A stretch of 64,000 nt of DNA, taken from the NCBI GenBank assembly GCA_965225625.1, contig CBDDBH010000031.1, positions 124,001-188,000 on the forward strand. Direction: 5' to 3'. The notes below the pieces were generated by a model. It had not been told where the DNA came from and ran no database searches. It worked only from the letters and a program-made list of their open reading frames with translations. This document shows positions 25,446-34,747 of the stretch, piece after piece; within the stretch, counting starts at the first letter, position 1; the number at the start of each line of letters is the position of its first letter. Both the position numbers and the translations under genes were made by a program. The stretch is from CBDDBH01 sp965225625. GTDB lineage: Bacteria; Pseudomonadota; Gammaproteobacteria; JADZEE01.

Positions 25446-26415
25446 TCAAGACGTCCCGAAACTCAAGCCTAAGTCATTGAGCCATCGGCGGTATGCAACC
25501 GCCATTCTGTCGGACGGCAAATGCAGTTCGCTTTGCAGATCTAGCGGCAATAATTCTGGTCGGAGCGAGGTTAGGATCGGCTCATCCTGCCCAAAGATGA
25601 TTGCATGCTGTTTTCTGATCTCATGCGCTGAGACGTCACCCCCTGCCGGGTGAGCAGCCAGCATATAGGCGGTACTTTCAAATTCCCCGTGGGGTGTCAC
25701 GACCAGCATCATCGCCAGATTTTCACGTCGCGTTTCCAATACGAAATGTGCCGTCAATGGACGAAAGGCGCTAAACGTGTAGAACACGGTCTCACCTTCA
25801 TTTTCAGAAAACCTGGGTGAAAAGATTTTTATTTTCCCCGATGTGACTCCGTCCGCACTGATCTTTGCGTGGTAGTCTGCAATTTCTGGCCGACCCAGAT
25901 CGCCAAGAATACCGCCATGAACCACAGGAAGATGGGCGATGTCGAGAAAGTTCTCGACGATGCGGGGCGCGCTGGCCGGAATGTTGCGGTAGGGTCCGCA
26001 CAAAATCTGCATAAAGCTGTCATCATCCCACTCCGGGAAAACTGGAATGTCGCATTCGGGTTCGCCCACCGTGACCCAAACCAGACCGTAACGTTCTCGT
26101 ACCTTGTAGCTCCTGACCCTGGCTCGTTTCGGTGGCGTTTGTGCCGGGTGCGCTGGAATACCAACACATCGGCCTTCCGGGTTATATAGCCAGCCATGGT
26201 AGCGGCAGGCGAGAGTGTCGCCGTCAGTTTTGCCGAGTGACAACCGTGTGCCACGGTGGGCGCATAAGTCCTGCCAGGCCACTGTTTGCCCGGCAACACG
26301 CCACAATACGAGATCCTCCTCGAGCAATCGGCCGGGCCAATATATCAGAGTTGCTAAACTGCTCCAGGCTAGCCACTGGATGCCAGTCATTGATAAGAAC
26401 GGGATCATCTGTCAT
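25446..26415 (-). pseudogene. Second NdmA-like Rieske oxygenase, frameshifted near the 5' end
   Basis: A paralogue of the oxygenase at 20053. From ATG 26415 the frame reads MTDDPVLINDWHPVASLEQF, matching MTEDPVLLNDWHPV of the paralogue, then goes wrong at about 26330-26337. From there the next frame gives RLLEEDLVLWRVAGQTV and the complete remainder: Rieske ligands CAH and CRYH, iron site ENFLDIAHLPVVH, and C-terminal DRMAVAYRRWLNDL. Dropping one base in the GGCCCGGCC stretch restores the same spacing as the paralogue (14 residues between WHPV and RLL), and the 970-nt span is 3n+1. An ATG at 26408 in the second frame could still yield a 320-residue protein with an altered N-terminus. Confidence 0.75.
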
Positions 26416-26504
26416 CACATGTCTCGCTTGGTGCCCACATCTCTAGTTTGAGCGTGGAAGATTCTTGCTTCAAAACCTGGGTAATAGTTTGCTGCATAGC
26501 AAGT

Positions 26505-26975
26505 TTATATCCAAAAGCCTGCATGAACTTCACGGGCTTCTTCTTCAAGTACTGGTCCGATAACCTCCACTTGCTTTCGCCCTCTTTCAAACACATCTTT
26601 ACAGGGTAACCGCAGCACATCTTCGCTGGCCTCGTCCGCCAATTCATAGAGAGCTTCTTCACTGAGCCCGTACACGACCCGGCGGACATTCCCCCAAAAT
26701 ATCGCACCGGAACACATCGGGCAGGGCTCTGTGCTGGTATACAGCGTGCAATTTTTCAGGAAATCTCGATTGTATTTGCCCGATGCCAGCCTCATCAGGT
26801 TTAATTCCGCGTGAGCGGTGGAATCGTTGTCAGTGACAACGGTGTTTTCGGCTTGCAGGAGAATGTTGCCGGCTTGATCGGCCAGCAAGGCGCCAAAAGG
26901 GTGATTGCCGTTCTCTCTTGCATCATGTGCAACCCCGATTGCCGCCCGGAGCAACCGCCGTGTCTTCTCATTCAT
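26505..26975 (-). CDS. Guanine-deaminase-like nucleobase/nucleoside deaminase
   Basis: A 156-residue member of the zinc cytidine/tRNA-adenosine deaminase superfamily, GuaD-like branch. Zinc and proton-shuttle motifs are HAELNL and TEPCPMCSGAIFWGNVRRVVYG. The N-terminal ENGNHPFGALLAD is the usual substrate-facing loop. The C-terminal FERGRKQVEVIGPVLEEEAREVHAGFW resembles guanine deaminases, where the tail closes over the site. Likely reactions are guanine to xanthine or a related aminopurine deamination. It lies 89 bp upstream of the frameshifted Rieske gene on the same strand. Confidence 0.82.
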   Translation of the reverse strand: MNEKTRRLLRAAIGVAHDARENGNHPFGALLADQAGNILLQAENTVVTDNDSTAHAELNLMRLASGKYNRDFLKNCTLYTSTEPCPMCSGAIFWGNVRRVVYGLSEEALYELADEASEDVLRLPCKDVFERGRKQVEVIGPVLEEEAREVHAGFWI

Positions 26976-27024
26976 TATCGACTCCTGGGTGGATTAGAGC
27001 GTGAACCAAATTCAGGACTGAACT

Positions 27025-27377
27025 TTAACCGGCATATTGCATGAAGGGCAGAAAAACGCTCCTCGACTTTGGCTCCTGCGTCGTTCTACCTCGTCCATCC
27101 CTGGACTCGTGCATTGTCTGCATTTCCGCCATCTCTGGCGGTCACGCCGCGCGATGCCCCGGAAACCGTTTCCTTATGAAGTTTTGATGTCAATGGCGAC
27201 AAAATACACGTTTTACTGCATCGCGCACCTATCCTGGCCCTTGCGGGTCCGCACACGCCTGAGCTTGCGCTTCACGCCAACCATAGCTACGGCTATGCTT
27301 GCCGCTCCCCAGCGCCGCGCCCGGACGCGCGCGTCCTCAGCGAGCATCCAGGACCCTTCATGCAATATGCGGGTTAG
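27025..27377. mobile_element. MITE-like element 2
   Basis: A 353-bp element with 24-bp ends: 27025-27048 (TTAACCGGCATATTGCATGA and AGGG) and 27354-27377, matching at 22 of 24 positions. It shares the internal palindrome CATAGCTACGGCTATG (27282-27297) with element 3. A 118-codon frame at 27037-27393 lies almost wholly inside and is not a credible gene. The rest of the gap 26976-27460 is empty apart from the ribosome-binding region of the next gene. Confidence 0.8.
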
Positions 27378-27460
27378 CATGATTCGTTGCTGATGAAATA
27401 AGGAAAACCTATTCAGTATCGCGATCCCTTTCCGACGTTCCTCCAGAACGAGGATTTGCT

Positions 27461-27967
27461 ATGAATGCACGAGAGATCATTGCGACACTTGGGCTTGAAC
27501 CACTGCCTCGTGAAGGAGGGTATTTCAAACAGACCTATTTGTCGCCGGAAAGTATTCCCTGTTCCGCGTTACCCGAACGCTATGCGAAGGACATGCCCTA
27601 TGGCACGGCGATTTATGCGTTGATAACGGCAACAGACTTTTCTGCAATGCATGTCTTGGACACCGATGAAATCTATCATTTCTACGCTGGAGATGCCCTG
27701 GAGATGCTGCTGCTCTATCCTGACGAAACTGGAACAGTTGCCGTTTTGGGAACGGACCTTGCAGCCGGAATGCACCCCCAGATTCTCGTGCCCCGGTACG
27801 TTTGGCAGGGCTCACGCCCGATTTCAGCAGGAAGTCACGGCTACACCCTCATCGGCACCACCATGGCCCCGGCATTTGACTGGGAACACTTTGTGCTGGG
27901 GGATAGGATGGAACTAATCGAGAAGTACCCAAAGTTCGAACAATGGATTGATGTGCGGATCAGGTAG
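27461..27967 (+). CDS. Cupin family protein (DUF985/cupin_5)
   Basis: A 168-residue DUF985 cupin. Family blocks are LGLEPLPREGGYFKQTY at the N-terminus, YGTAIYALITATDFSAMHVLDTDEIYHFYAGD in the middle and HPQILVPRYVWQGSRP then YTLIGTTMAPAFDWEHFVLG at the end. The family is thought to bind a small carbohydrate-like or nucleotide-sugar ligand, but no reaction is established. It converges with the second nupC gene. Confidence 0.85.
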   Translation: MNAREIIATLGLEPLPREGGYFKQTYLSPESIPCSALPERYAKDMPYGTAIYALITATDFSAMHVLDTDEIYHFYAGDALEMLLLYPDETGTVAVLGTDLAAGMHPQILVPRYVWQGSRPISAGSHGYTLIGTTMAPAFDWEHFVLGDRMELIEKYPKFEQWIDVRIR

Positions 27968-27982
27968 GCCTTGGTTACAGAA

Positions 27983-29401
27983 TCAAACATTAGCGACTTT
28001 CTTATCGTTGTTCGCCCGCAAACTGAATACCGCGATTACCGCAACCGCGATCAGCATGACAGTCACGGGCAGGAGCAGTGAGTCCGTTTCCGGTGAACCT
28101 GGGTCCGCATGCAGAATGCCGGCCAGAGTTGCAGAAAGATAGGAGGCCAGCGTTCCGCAGATCATCGCGCGCATACCCAGGTTTGCCAGTTCATGTTTCC
28201 GTTCTGGGATCAACTCCCCGATCCCGCCAATCAGCATAGCCGCCGAACTGAAGCTGGCGAATCCGCATAGAGCGAAAGTCGCTATGAGTATCGACTTCGG
28301 ATGCAATTCGCCGCTCGCGAGCATCGGTGCCAGCTGGCTATAGGCGACAAACTCATTCAGGACCAGCTTTGTCCCCAGCAGGCCGCCAACGAAGGCGGCG
28401 TCCTGCGTTGGTACACCCATAATGAGCGCCAAGTAATAGATGAACGCACCGAATATGCTGCCCAGTGTGAGATTGTGAAGATCCATGTTGAAGAACATCG
28501 CATCCGCGCCAGGTTCTAAAAATGTCTCTACCAGATATCTGCCCAGGCCTCCCAGCAGATAATCGATCATGGCAATCAAGGAAATGATGGCGATCAACAT
28601 AGCTGTGACGACAATTCCGATCTTGAGACCGTCAGTCGCGCCGCTCACCATGGCATCCATGGCATTCACGGATTTGTTTTCCACAATGAGCTTGACGGAT
28701 CCCTTGGTCGGTGAGTCCTCTGTCTCAGGCAAAAGGATCTTCGATATCACCAACGCCCCGGGCACCGCCATAATGCTAGCCGTCATAAGATAGTTGGCTG
28801 GAATGCCCATCTGGATATAGACAGCCATTATGCCGCCGGCGATACATGCCATGGAGCCCGCCATGACAGCCAACAATTCCGACTGGGTAGCACTGGCAAG
28901 ATACGGCTTTATCATTATCTGTGCTTCCACCTGGCCTACGAACACACTGGCGGAATTGGACGTTGCTTCTGCACCGCTGGCTCCCATGATCCGGTAGATG
29001 ACCCAGGCCATAACTCCAACGACACGTTGCATGATGCCGAAATGATAGGCCAGGGCGGCAAGAGACGCGACAAAGATAAACACCGGGACAAGGCTGAATA
29101 CGAATATGTAGCCACCGCCTGGACCAAAAAGTTCCACCATTGTGTCCGGCTGAGATGCCAGTGGACCGAACACAAATCCAGAGCCCTCCTGTGCGAAGCT
29201 CAACACTTTTTCCACCGCATTACCCAGCAAGCGAAATAGTTCCTGCCCCCAGGGTGTCCTCAATATGAACATAGCCAGGAACATTTGCAGACTCAGCCCG
29301 CATATCACGAGACGCCAGCTGATCGCCTGACGGTTGCTTGATGCAAGATAAACCGAAAACAGTATCGCTACGATGCCGGCGAAACCGGTGAATTGTCCCA
29401 T
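27983..29401 (-). CDS. Concentrative nucleoside transporter (CNT family), copy 2
   Basis: A 472-residue intact CNT symporter, about 60 residues longer than copy 1. It has FVGQVEAQIMIKPYLASATQSELLAVMAG, LMTASIMAVPGALVISKILLPE and LGTKLVLNEFVAYSQL followed by TFALCGFASFSSAAMLIGGIGE. An insertion with FVFGPLASQPDTMVELFGPGGGY after the third membrane segment and extra membrane segments at the C-terminus account for the length. It is divergent from the TonB receptor across a shared 390-bp control region holding a palindromic operator-like site, suggesting joint regulation of outer- and inner-membrane uptake. Confidence 0.92.
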   Translation of the reverse strand: MGQFTGFAGIVAILFSVYLASSNRQAISWRLVICGLSLQMFLAMFILRTPWGQELFRLLGNAVEKVLSFAQEGSGFVFGPLASQPDTMVELFGPGGGYIFVFSLVPVFIFVASLAALAYHFGIMQRVVGVMAWVIYRIMGASGAEATSNSASVFVGQVEAQIMIKPYLASATQSELLAVMAGSMACIAGGIMAVYIQMGIPANYLMTASIMAVPGALVISKILLPETEDSPTKGSVKLIVENKSVNAMDAMVSGATDGLKIGIVVTAMLIAIISLIAMIDYLLGGLGRYLVETFLEPGADAMFFNMDLHNLTLGSIFGAFIYYLALIMGVPTQDAAFVGGLLGTKLVLNEFVAYSQLAPMLASGELHPKSILIATFALCGFASFSSAAMLIGGIGELIPERKHELANLGMRAMICGTLASYLSATLAGILHADPGSPETDSLLLPVTVMLIAVAVIAVFSLRANNDKKVANV

Positions 29402-29672
29402 GGGAACATTCCTTCTTAATTGTCGCGTTAAAGAGGCGTCGACGTATCAGAGATGCACCGTAGCCCTTGTTTAGTGTTTTTACCCGTATCGCATCATTAT
29501 CGACACAGCCGAAGCTGCGTATCTAGCCCGGTGAGGCGTATTTTTTCGTCGGTCGACGGACTCCAGCAACGCCGCTGGCGGAGGTATTCCTTAAGAAGTT
29601 ATTCCAATACACTGATCTTCACAGCGTTTTTAGAGTTGTCAGTTTATGGCACATGAAACCGTTAACGATATC

Positions 29673-29701
29673 TGTACAATACCGTACACAATTATTGTAC
29701 A
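29673..29701. promoter_or_regulatory. Palindromic operator-like site between nupC2 and the TonB receptor
   Basis: TGTACAAT (29673-29680) and its exact reverse complement ATTGTACA (29694-29701) are separated by 13 nt that contain another GTACA. The site is 87 bp before the receptor ATG in an AT-rich stretch of the divergent gap 29402-29787. It has the look of a dimeric repressor or activator site. No regulator gene is in the window. The remainder of the gap shows no gene. Confidence 0.5.
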
Positions 29702-29787
29702 AATCAGATTGTAGATCGTAACCAGGTGATCGGACGTTTAGGCGAATGTCCTTTACGGTTCAGGCGCTGGCGAGGGGATTGAATAAA

Positions 29788-32073
29788 ATGAAACGAGAAT
29801 CATCAATATTTCGATTCAAAAACATGGTTTGCGTCGCATGTGCTTTGAGTTTTAGCGCAAGTGTCTTTGCACAGGACGGCGTACTGGAGGAGGTCATCGT
29901 TACCGCGCAAAAGCGGGCGCAAAATATTCAGGATGTCCCGCTCTCTGTTGCGACCTTGAGCGAAGAAAACATGAACGTCCTTATGTCGTCAGGCGCGGAT
30001 ATATTGGCGCTTACGGCGCGGGTGCCCAGTCTGTACGTGGAAACATCCAACGGCCGTGTGGCACCACGTTTTTATATCCGCGGGGTTGGTAACGTCTCGT
30101 TTGATGCCAATGCTTCCCAGCCTGTATCAGTGGTGTACGATGACGTCGTGTTGGAGAATGTTTCCGTTAAGGCGTTCCCACTGTTCGATATCGCGTCCGT
30201 GGAAGTCCTGCGCGGACCTCAGGGCACACTGTTTGGTCGTAATACTCCCGCGGGTGTCGTGAAGTTTGAATCAGCCAGACCCACGGAAGAAACCGAGGGT
30301 TATGTCGATGTGTCATATGGTCGTTATGATTTTCGCAATGTGCAGGCCGCAATCAGCGGTAGCCTGTCACCGGATAACCTGACCGCTCGCGCGTCGATCT
30401 TCTACAACGGCCGGTCTGACTGGATCGATAACGTGGCCGTCGGCTTTGAAGAGGACGACGCCTTTGGTGCGTTCGAAGAAATCGCTGGTCGCGTGCAATT
30501 ACACTGGACGCCTTCCGACGCAACCAGTGTCCTGATCAACGTTGGTTATCACAATCAGTTCGAAGGACCGAACGGCTTTGTCGCGGGCATTTTCGAAGTC
30601 GGTGAAGGTTTTGTGGGCGTCGATCGGGATACCATCGCCCACGATTCCCTCGAACGCGCTGCTTCAGAGCTGGAGCAGTGGAACATTACCGGCACTGTCG
30701 AGCACGATTTCGGCAGTATTACCATGACGTCAATCACCGGATACCGCAGTATCGTTGGCAACAAGAACCAGGGTGATGTCGACGGCGGTTCGATCACCGG
30801 TCCGATCTTTCCGGGCAACGTCCCGTTCCTGCGCGATGTGCTTGGTTTTGGTGATCAATGGGCGCTCGAGACGGGCGATGCCGTAGCCGACCACGAACAG
30901 ATCACTCAGGAATTGCGTTTTGCCAGTAATGATTGGGGCAGGCTCGACTGGCTCGTTGGCTTTTACTATTTCTACGAGGATATTCGCATCGACCAGATCA
31001 ATGCGACTTCCTTTTCAGGGTTCGGGGCTCCGCCGCTGGCTATACCGCCGTTGGTAGCACAGCAATTCCAAGAAACCAATGCCTGGGCCATATTCGGATC
31101 CATCGATTACGAGATAAATGACCGTTTAACATTGCAGGCTGGTCTGCGTTATTCCGATGACGATAAGGAACATGTGGCCGTTTATACTGCCGCAAACTTC
31201 AATTTCCCGCCGGCGGGCGCAACATTTATGACCGATGCTTCAGATTCCGAAGTCACCGGCGATTTTAGTTTGACCTATGCGGTCAACGACGATGTTAATG
31301 TTTATGGACGATTTTCGCGAGGTTACAAGGCGCCCAGTATCCTCGCGCGCGACTCGGTACCTGACGTCGGAGAATCGGAAACCATCTGGTCGGTTGAGGG
31401 CGGTATCAAGAGCGAGTTGTTTGACAACCGCATGCGACTGAATCTGACAGGCTTCTATTTCGAAATGTCTGATCAACAGTTAGCGGTGATCGGCGGTATG
31501 ATCAACACAATCGGACTTATCAACGCCGATAAGACCATCGGTTACGGTTTCGAGGCGGATCTCGAATTTGCGCCTACCGATTCCATCCTGTTTACCGCCG
31601 GTTTGAGTTTGAACGACACGGAGATCGATGATCCCACACTGGGCATTGGGGTTTGCGGCAACGCCTGTACGGTGTTGGATCCGCCAAATCCCGCGGTACC
31701 CGGGCAATTCCTAATCGATGGTAATTCCCTGCCAAATGCCCCGAGATGGATAGGCAACCTCACATTCCGTTATGGGCGGCCGGCATTCTCAGGCGAAGTG
31801 TACGTCCTGACCGACTGGTTCTTCCGCAGTGAGATTACAGACGCGCTGTATGAGGCTGTCGAATTCAAGTTTGATGATCGAATCGAAGGCGGTGTCCGAG
31901 TGGGATATGTCGCAGGCGACGGCAAGTGGGAAATCTCTGCCTACGGACGGAACATCACCAATGAAGAAGCTCCGCTTGTCGCGCTCGATTTCTTCGACTT
32001 CAACTCTACGACCATGTCGGGGTTGGTTAACGAACCGCCCACCTGGGGTATGCAGGCTAAATACAATTTCTGA
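29788..32073 (+). CDS. TonB-dependent outer-membrane receptor (nucleoside island)
   Basis: A 761-residue TonB-dependent receptor. The signal peptide is MKRESSIFRFKNMVCVACAL through SVFA-QDG; the frame opens at 29746, but GAGGGG before ATG 29788 and the signal-peptide form fix the start. The plug contains LEEVIVTAQKRAQNIQDVPLS, RFYIRGVGN and VEVLRGPQGTLFGRNTPAGV. The barrel ends with the aromatic strand MQAKYNF typical of BamA recognition. This subtype carries many different small organic substrates. Its pairing with a divergent nucleoside transporter suggests a nucleoside or oligonucleotide, which is inference. Confidence 0.92.
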   Translation: MKRESSIFRFKNMVCVACALSFSASVFAQDGVLEEVIVTAQKRAQNIQDVPLSVATLSEENMNVLMSSGADILALTARVPSLYVETSNGRVAPRFYIRGVGNVSFDANASQPVSVVYDDVVLENVSVKAFPLFDIASVEVLRGPQGTLFGRNTPAGVVKFESARPTEETEGYVDVSYGRYDFRNVQAAISGSLSPDNLTARASIFYNGRSDWIDNVAVGFEEDDAFGAFEEIAGRVQLHWTPSDATSVLINVGYHNQFEGPNGFVAGIFEVGEGFVGVDRDTIAHDSLERAASELEQWNITGTVEHDFGSITMTSITGYRSIVGNKNQGDVDGGSITGPIFPGNVPFLRDVLGFGDQWALETGDAVADHEQITQELRFASNDWGRLDWLVGFYYFYEDIRIDQINATSFSGFGAPPLAIPPLVAQQFQETNAWAIFGSIDYEINDRLTLQAGLRYSDDDKEHVAVYTAANFNFPPAGATFMTDASDSEVTGDFSLTYAVNDDVNVYGRFSRGYKAPSILARDSVPDVGESETIWSVEGGIKSELFDNRMRLNLTGFYFEMSDQQLAVIGGMINTIGLINADKTIGYGFEADLEFAPTDSILFTAGLSLNDTEIDDPTLGIGVCGNACTVLDPPNPAVPGQFLIDGNSLPNAPRWIGNLTFRYGRPAFSGEVYVLTDWFFRSEITDALYEAVEFKFDDRIEGGVRVGYVAGDGKWEISAYGRNITNEEAPLVALDFFDFNSTTMSGLVNEPPTWGMQAKYNF

Positions 32074-32103
32074 TCTGCTTTTGCCTTTGGTATAGCGCCA
32101 ACA

Positions 32104-32137
32104 AGAGAGTCCGGGTCTTCCCGGACTCTCTACTTTT
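32104..32137 (+). terminator. Rho-independent terminator of the TonB receptor gene
   Basis: AGAGAGTCCGGG (32104-32115) and CCCGGACTCTCT (32120-32131) form a perfect 12-bp stem with loop TCTT, followed by ACTTTT. It is 31 bp after the receptor stop, so the following amidohydrolase probably has its own promoter or depends on read-through. Confidence 0.88.
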
Positions 32138-32186
32138 GTCACGGGGTTTCCGGTCATATATGTCCGAAACAAGAGAGAAATCGACT

Positions 32187-33608
32187 ATGCGAATACCTCA
32201 TCGTGAACTTTGGCGCGTATTCGCGGGCCTGCTCGCAATCGCGATCAGCACGTCTACATTGGCAGGGACCCGGAAGGAATCCGTAGACCTGATTATCGAA
32301 GCTGACTACGTCGTTACCATGAATAGCAGTGGCGACGTAATCGAGCATGGAGCGGTCGCCATCAAGGACGGAGCCATCGTTGCCGTTGATGAGGCCAGCG
32401 CAGTCAAGAGCGCCTTCCGGGCGAGGAAACGGTTGCAGGGTGACAACCGGGTCGTCATGCCGGGTCTGATCAACGGTCATACTCACTCGGCAATGACATT
32501 GCTACGCGGCATTGCGGATGATATGGATATTATGGAGTGGCTGGAAGACTACATATTTCCCGCAGAGATCAAATTCGTTAATGAAGATTTCGTAACGATC
32601 GGCAGTCGTCTGGCCTGTCTGGAAATGATCCATGGTGGTACCACCACATTTGTCGACAGTTATTTCCATCCAAACGAGATAGCGCAAGTTGTCGATGAAT
32701 GTGGGTTACGTGCCATCATCGGCGCACCCATCATTGAACAAGAGAGCGGATATACCAAGAATTTCGACGACGCCATGACCAAGGCTGAAGACTTCGTGAG
32801 TCGCTGGAGGGGCAAAAACTCGCGCATAGTACCGGCCCTGGCCGCCCATGCAGCTTATACGGTAAACCCAAAGAATCTGAAACACGTTCGAAACCGAGCG
32901 ACAGAGCTTGGTGTCCCCGCCCTAATCCACATATCCGAATCTGCAACCGAGGTGAAAATCGTCAAGGATATGTATGGCCAAACCCCAGTGGATCATCTGG
33001 ATAGCATCGGGTTCTTTGCCGGTCCCACGATTGGTGCGCATCTTGTATGGCCAACGAAATCAGAGATCCCAATCATGGCGCAGCGGGGAGTTGGCGTAGT
33101 GCACAATCCCTCCTCGAACCTGAAGCTGGGTTCCGGTTTCTCGCCGGTACCGGAGATGCTGCAGGCGGGTCTGGCGGTGGGTCTGGGAACCGATGGGGCC
33201 GCGTCCAATAACGACTTGAACATGTGGGACGAGATCAAGCTCGCTTCATTGATCCACAAGGCACGGTTGCTCAAGCCCAAGATCATGCCCGCGTCGACGG
33301 TACTTTCACTGGCTACCAGCATGGGCGCCAGAGCGGCGCATCTGGAACAGATTACGGGCAGTCTCGAAGTCGGCAAACGCGCAGATCTGATCCAGATCTC
33401 ATTGGATGGGGCGCATCTGACCCCGTTGTACGACGTTATATCGCATCTGGTTTATGCCGTGCGTGCCGACGACGTCCAGACGACGATCGTTGATGGGAAA
33501 GTGCTGATGCGGGATCGCAAGGTTTTATCCATGAATGAACGACAGGTCTTGACGGACGCTCGGAACCTTGGGGCAAAGATCGACGCTCAGATGAATCAAT
33601 CAGAGTAG
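32187..33608 (+). CDS. Exported amidohydrolase, MTA/SAH-deaminase-like
   Basis: A 473-residue TIM-barrel amidohydrolase closest in pattern to 5'-methylthioadenosine/S-adenosylhomocysteine deaminases (MtaD-like). Metal ligands lie in MPGLINGHTHSAMTLLRGIA (HxH), HISES and GTDGAASNNDLNMWDE; the family strip VVHNPSSNLKLGSGFSPVPEM is intact. Unusually it begins with a Sec signal peptide, MRIPHRELWRVFAGLLAIAI through TSTLA, so it should act in the periplasm. The frame opens at 32136, but ATG 32187 starts the signal peptide. Deamination outside the cell would turn adenosine-type nucleosides into inosine-type ones before import. Confidence 0.87.
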   Translation: MRIPHRELWRVFAGLLAIAISTSTLAGTRKESVDLIIEADYVVTMNSSGDVIEHGAVAIKDGAIVAVDEASAVKSAFRARKRLQGDNRVVMPGLINGHTHSAMTLLRGIADDMDIMEWLEDYIFPAEIKFVNEDFVTIGSRLACLEMIHGGTTTFVDSYFHPNEIAQVVDECGLRAIIGAPIIEQESGYTKNFDDAMTKAEDFVSRWRGKNSRIVPALAAHAAYTVNPKNLKHVRNRATELGVPALIHISESATEVKIVKDMYGQTPVDHLDSIGFFAGPTIGAHLVWPTKSEIPIMAQRGVGVVHNPSSNLKLGSGFSPVPEMLQAGLAVGLGTDGAASNNDLNMWDEIKLASLIHKARLLKPKIMPASTVLSLATSMGARAAHLEQITGSLEVGKRADLIQISLDGAHLTPLYDVISHLVYAVRADDVQTTIVDGKVLMRDRKVLSMNERQVLTDARNLGAKIDAQMNQSE

Positions 33609-33687
33609 CGTTTAGGTGAATATGCCGACGATTGCGGGCTATCAGATCAGGTCGCGACTACTACACTTGAAGATTCTTCCTATTACA

Positions 33688-34404
33688 TTAATCAAGGTCA
33701 ATAACCGCGGTTAACGCAACTTCGATCATCTGATCAAAGCTACATTGTCGTTCTTCAATCGATAAACCTTTGCCGGTTAGCACTTCGTCACTCACCGTGC
33801 ACAGTGCCACGGCCTTTGCGCCATATTCCGCTGCTACTCCATAGATGCCGGCGATTTCCATCTCGACTACAGGAATATTGCACTTTTCCATGACGTCCCA
33901 CATTTCAGTCCCCTGAGGCGGGTAAAAGTAATCGGATGTAAAAACGTTTGCCACACAATATTTGATTTTCAGTTTTTTTGCTGCGGTTACAATACTATTC
34001 ATCAACTCGTAGTCTGCAATTGCAGCGAAATCATGACCGTTAAAACGAACACGATTTGCGTTTGAGTCGGTAGATGCGCCCATGGCGATCACAAGATCCC
34101 TCAATTGGACGGATTTACTTATGGTCCCGCAACTGCCTACTCTGATGATTCGCTTTACTCCATATTCCCTGATTAATTCAGTGCAGTACAGGGATGCTGA
34201 TGGTATGCCCATACCGTGGCCGACGACGGTTAATTGTTTACTTTCAAAAGTGCCGCTGAAACCGAGCATATTACGGACATCTGTGATCTGTCTGAAATCA
34301 GTAAAGTAATTCTCTGCAATATATTTCGCGCGCAAAGGATCACCTGGCATGATGACAGTCTCGGAAATATCCTCCTTTTTTGCGTTGAATACGTGAGCTG
34401 CCAT
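33688..34404 (-). CDS. Purine nucleoside phosphorylase DeoD (hexameric type), copy 2
   Basis: A 238-residue DeoD paralogue with MPGDPLRAKYIAENYF, GHGMGIPSASLY, RVGSCGTI, VEMEIAGIYGVAAEYGAKAV and CTVSDEVLTGKGLSIEERQCSF. The residue after the ribose-site Glu-Met-Glu differs from copy 1 (Ile for Ala), and the catalytic-loop aspartate is kept (SDEVLTG against SDHIRTG). It is separated from mtnA upstream by a MITE-like element. Visibly more AT-rich than copy 1, in line with a different history. Confidence 0.93.
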   Translation of the reverse strand: MAAHVFNAKKEDISETVIMPGDPLRAKYIAENYFTDFRQITDVRNMLGFSGTFESKQLTVVGHGMGIPSASLYCTELIREYGVKRIIRVGSCGTISKSVQLRDLVIAMGASTDSNANRVRFNGHDFAAIADYELMNSIVTAAKKLKIKYCVANVFTSDYFYPPQGTEMWDVMEKCNIPVVEMEIAGIYGVAAEYGAKAVALCTVSDEVLTGKGLSIEERQCSFDQMIEVALTAVIDLD

Positions 34405-34428
34405 GTTTTCTAATTTTGGTTGTGACGT

Positions 34429-34691
34429 CTAGCCCCGATATTGCAGGAGGACGGCCGCTGCGCTCCGGCAATTGCTTGAGTTCAATCGCAATTCGACCAA
34501 ATTCGTCCTAACGGGATCTGCGACAACTTGTGCATCGCTTGCTGCCTCCTGCGGCGCTGGCTTGCCCAGGCACGCATCAGCTTGGTCTTCACGCAAGCCA
34601 TAGCTACGGCTATGACTTGCGCTCCAGCCCTGCGCCCATCCGCACCTGTGCTGCGCCATCATCCGAAGTCCTCGTGCAATATCCGGGCTAG
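34429..34691. mobile_element. MITE-like element 3
   Basis: A 263-bp element with 24-bp ends, 34429-34452 (CTAGCCCCGATATTGCAGGA and GGAC) and 34668-34691, matching at 22 of 24. It contains the palindrome CATAGCTACGGCTATG (34599-34614) also found in element 2. It separates mtnA from deoD copy 2; the rest of the gap 34405-34747 holds no gene. Confidence 0.8.
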
Positions 34692-34747
34692 TTAAGATGA
34701 AGTGGGATTGTTATCAACATTGTCATACATTGACGCGATCTCAATAT

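Noticed and set aside
27037..27393. 118-codon open frame
   Set aside because: Lies almost entirely within MITE-like element 2; composition follows the repeat, not a protein family.
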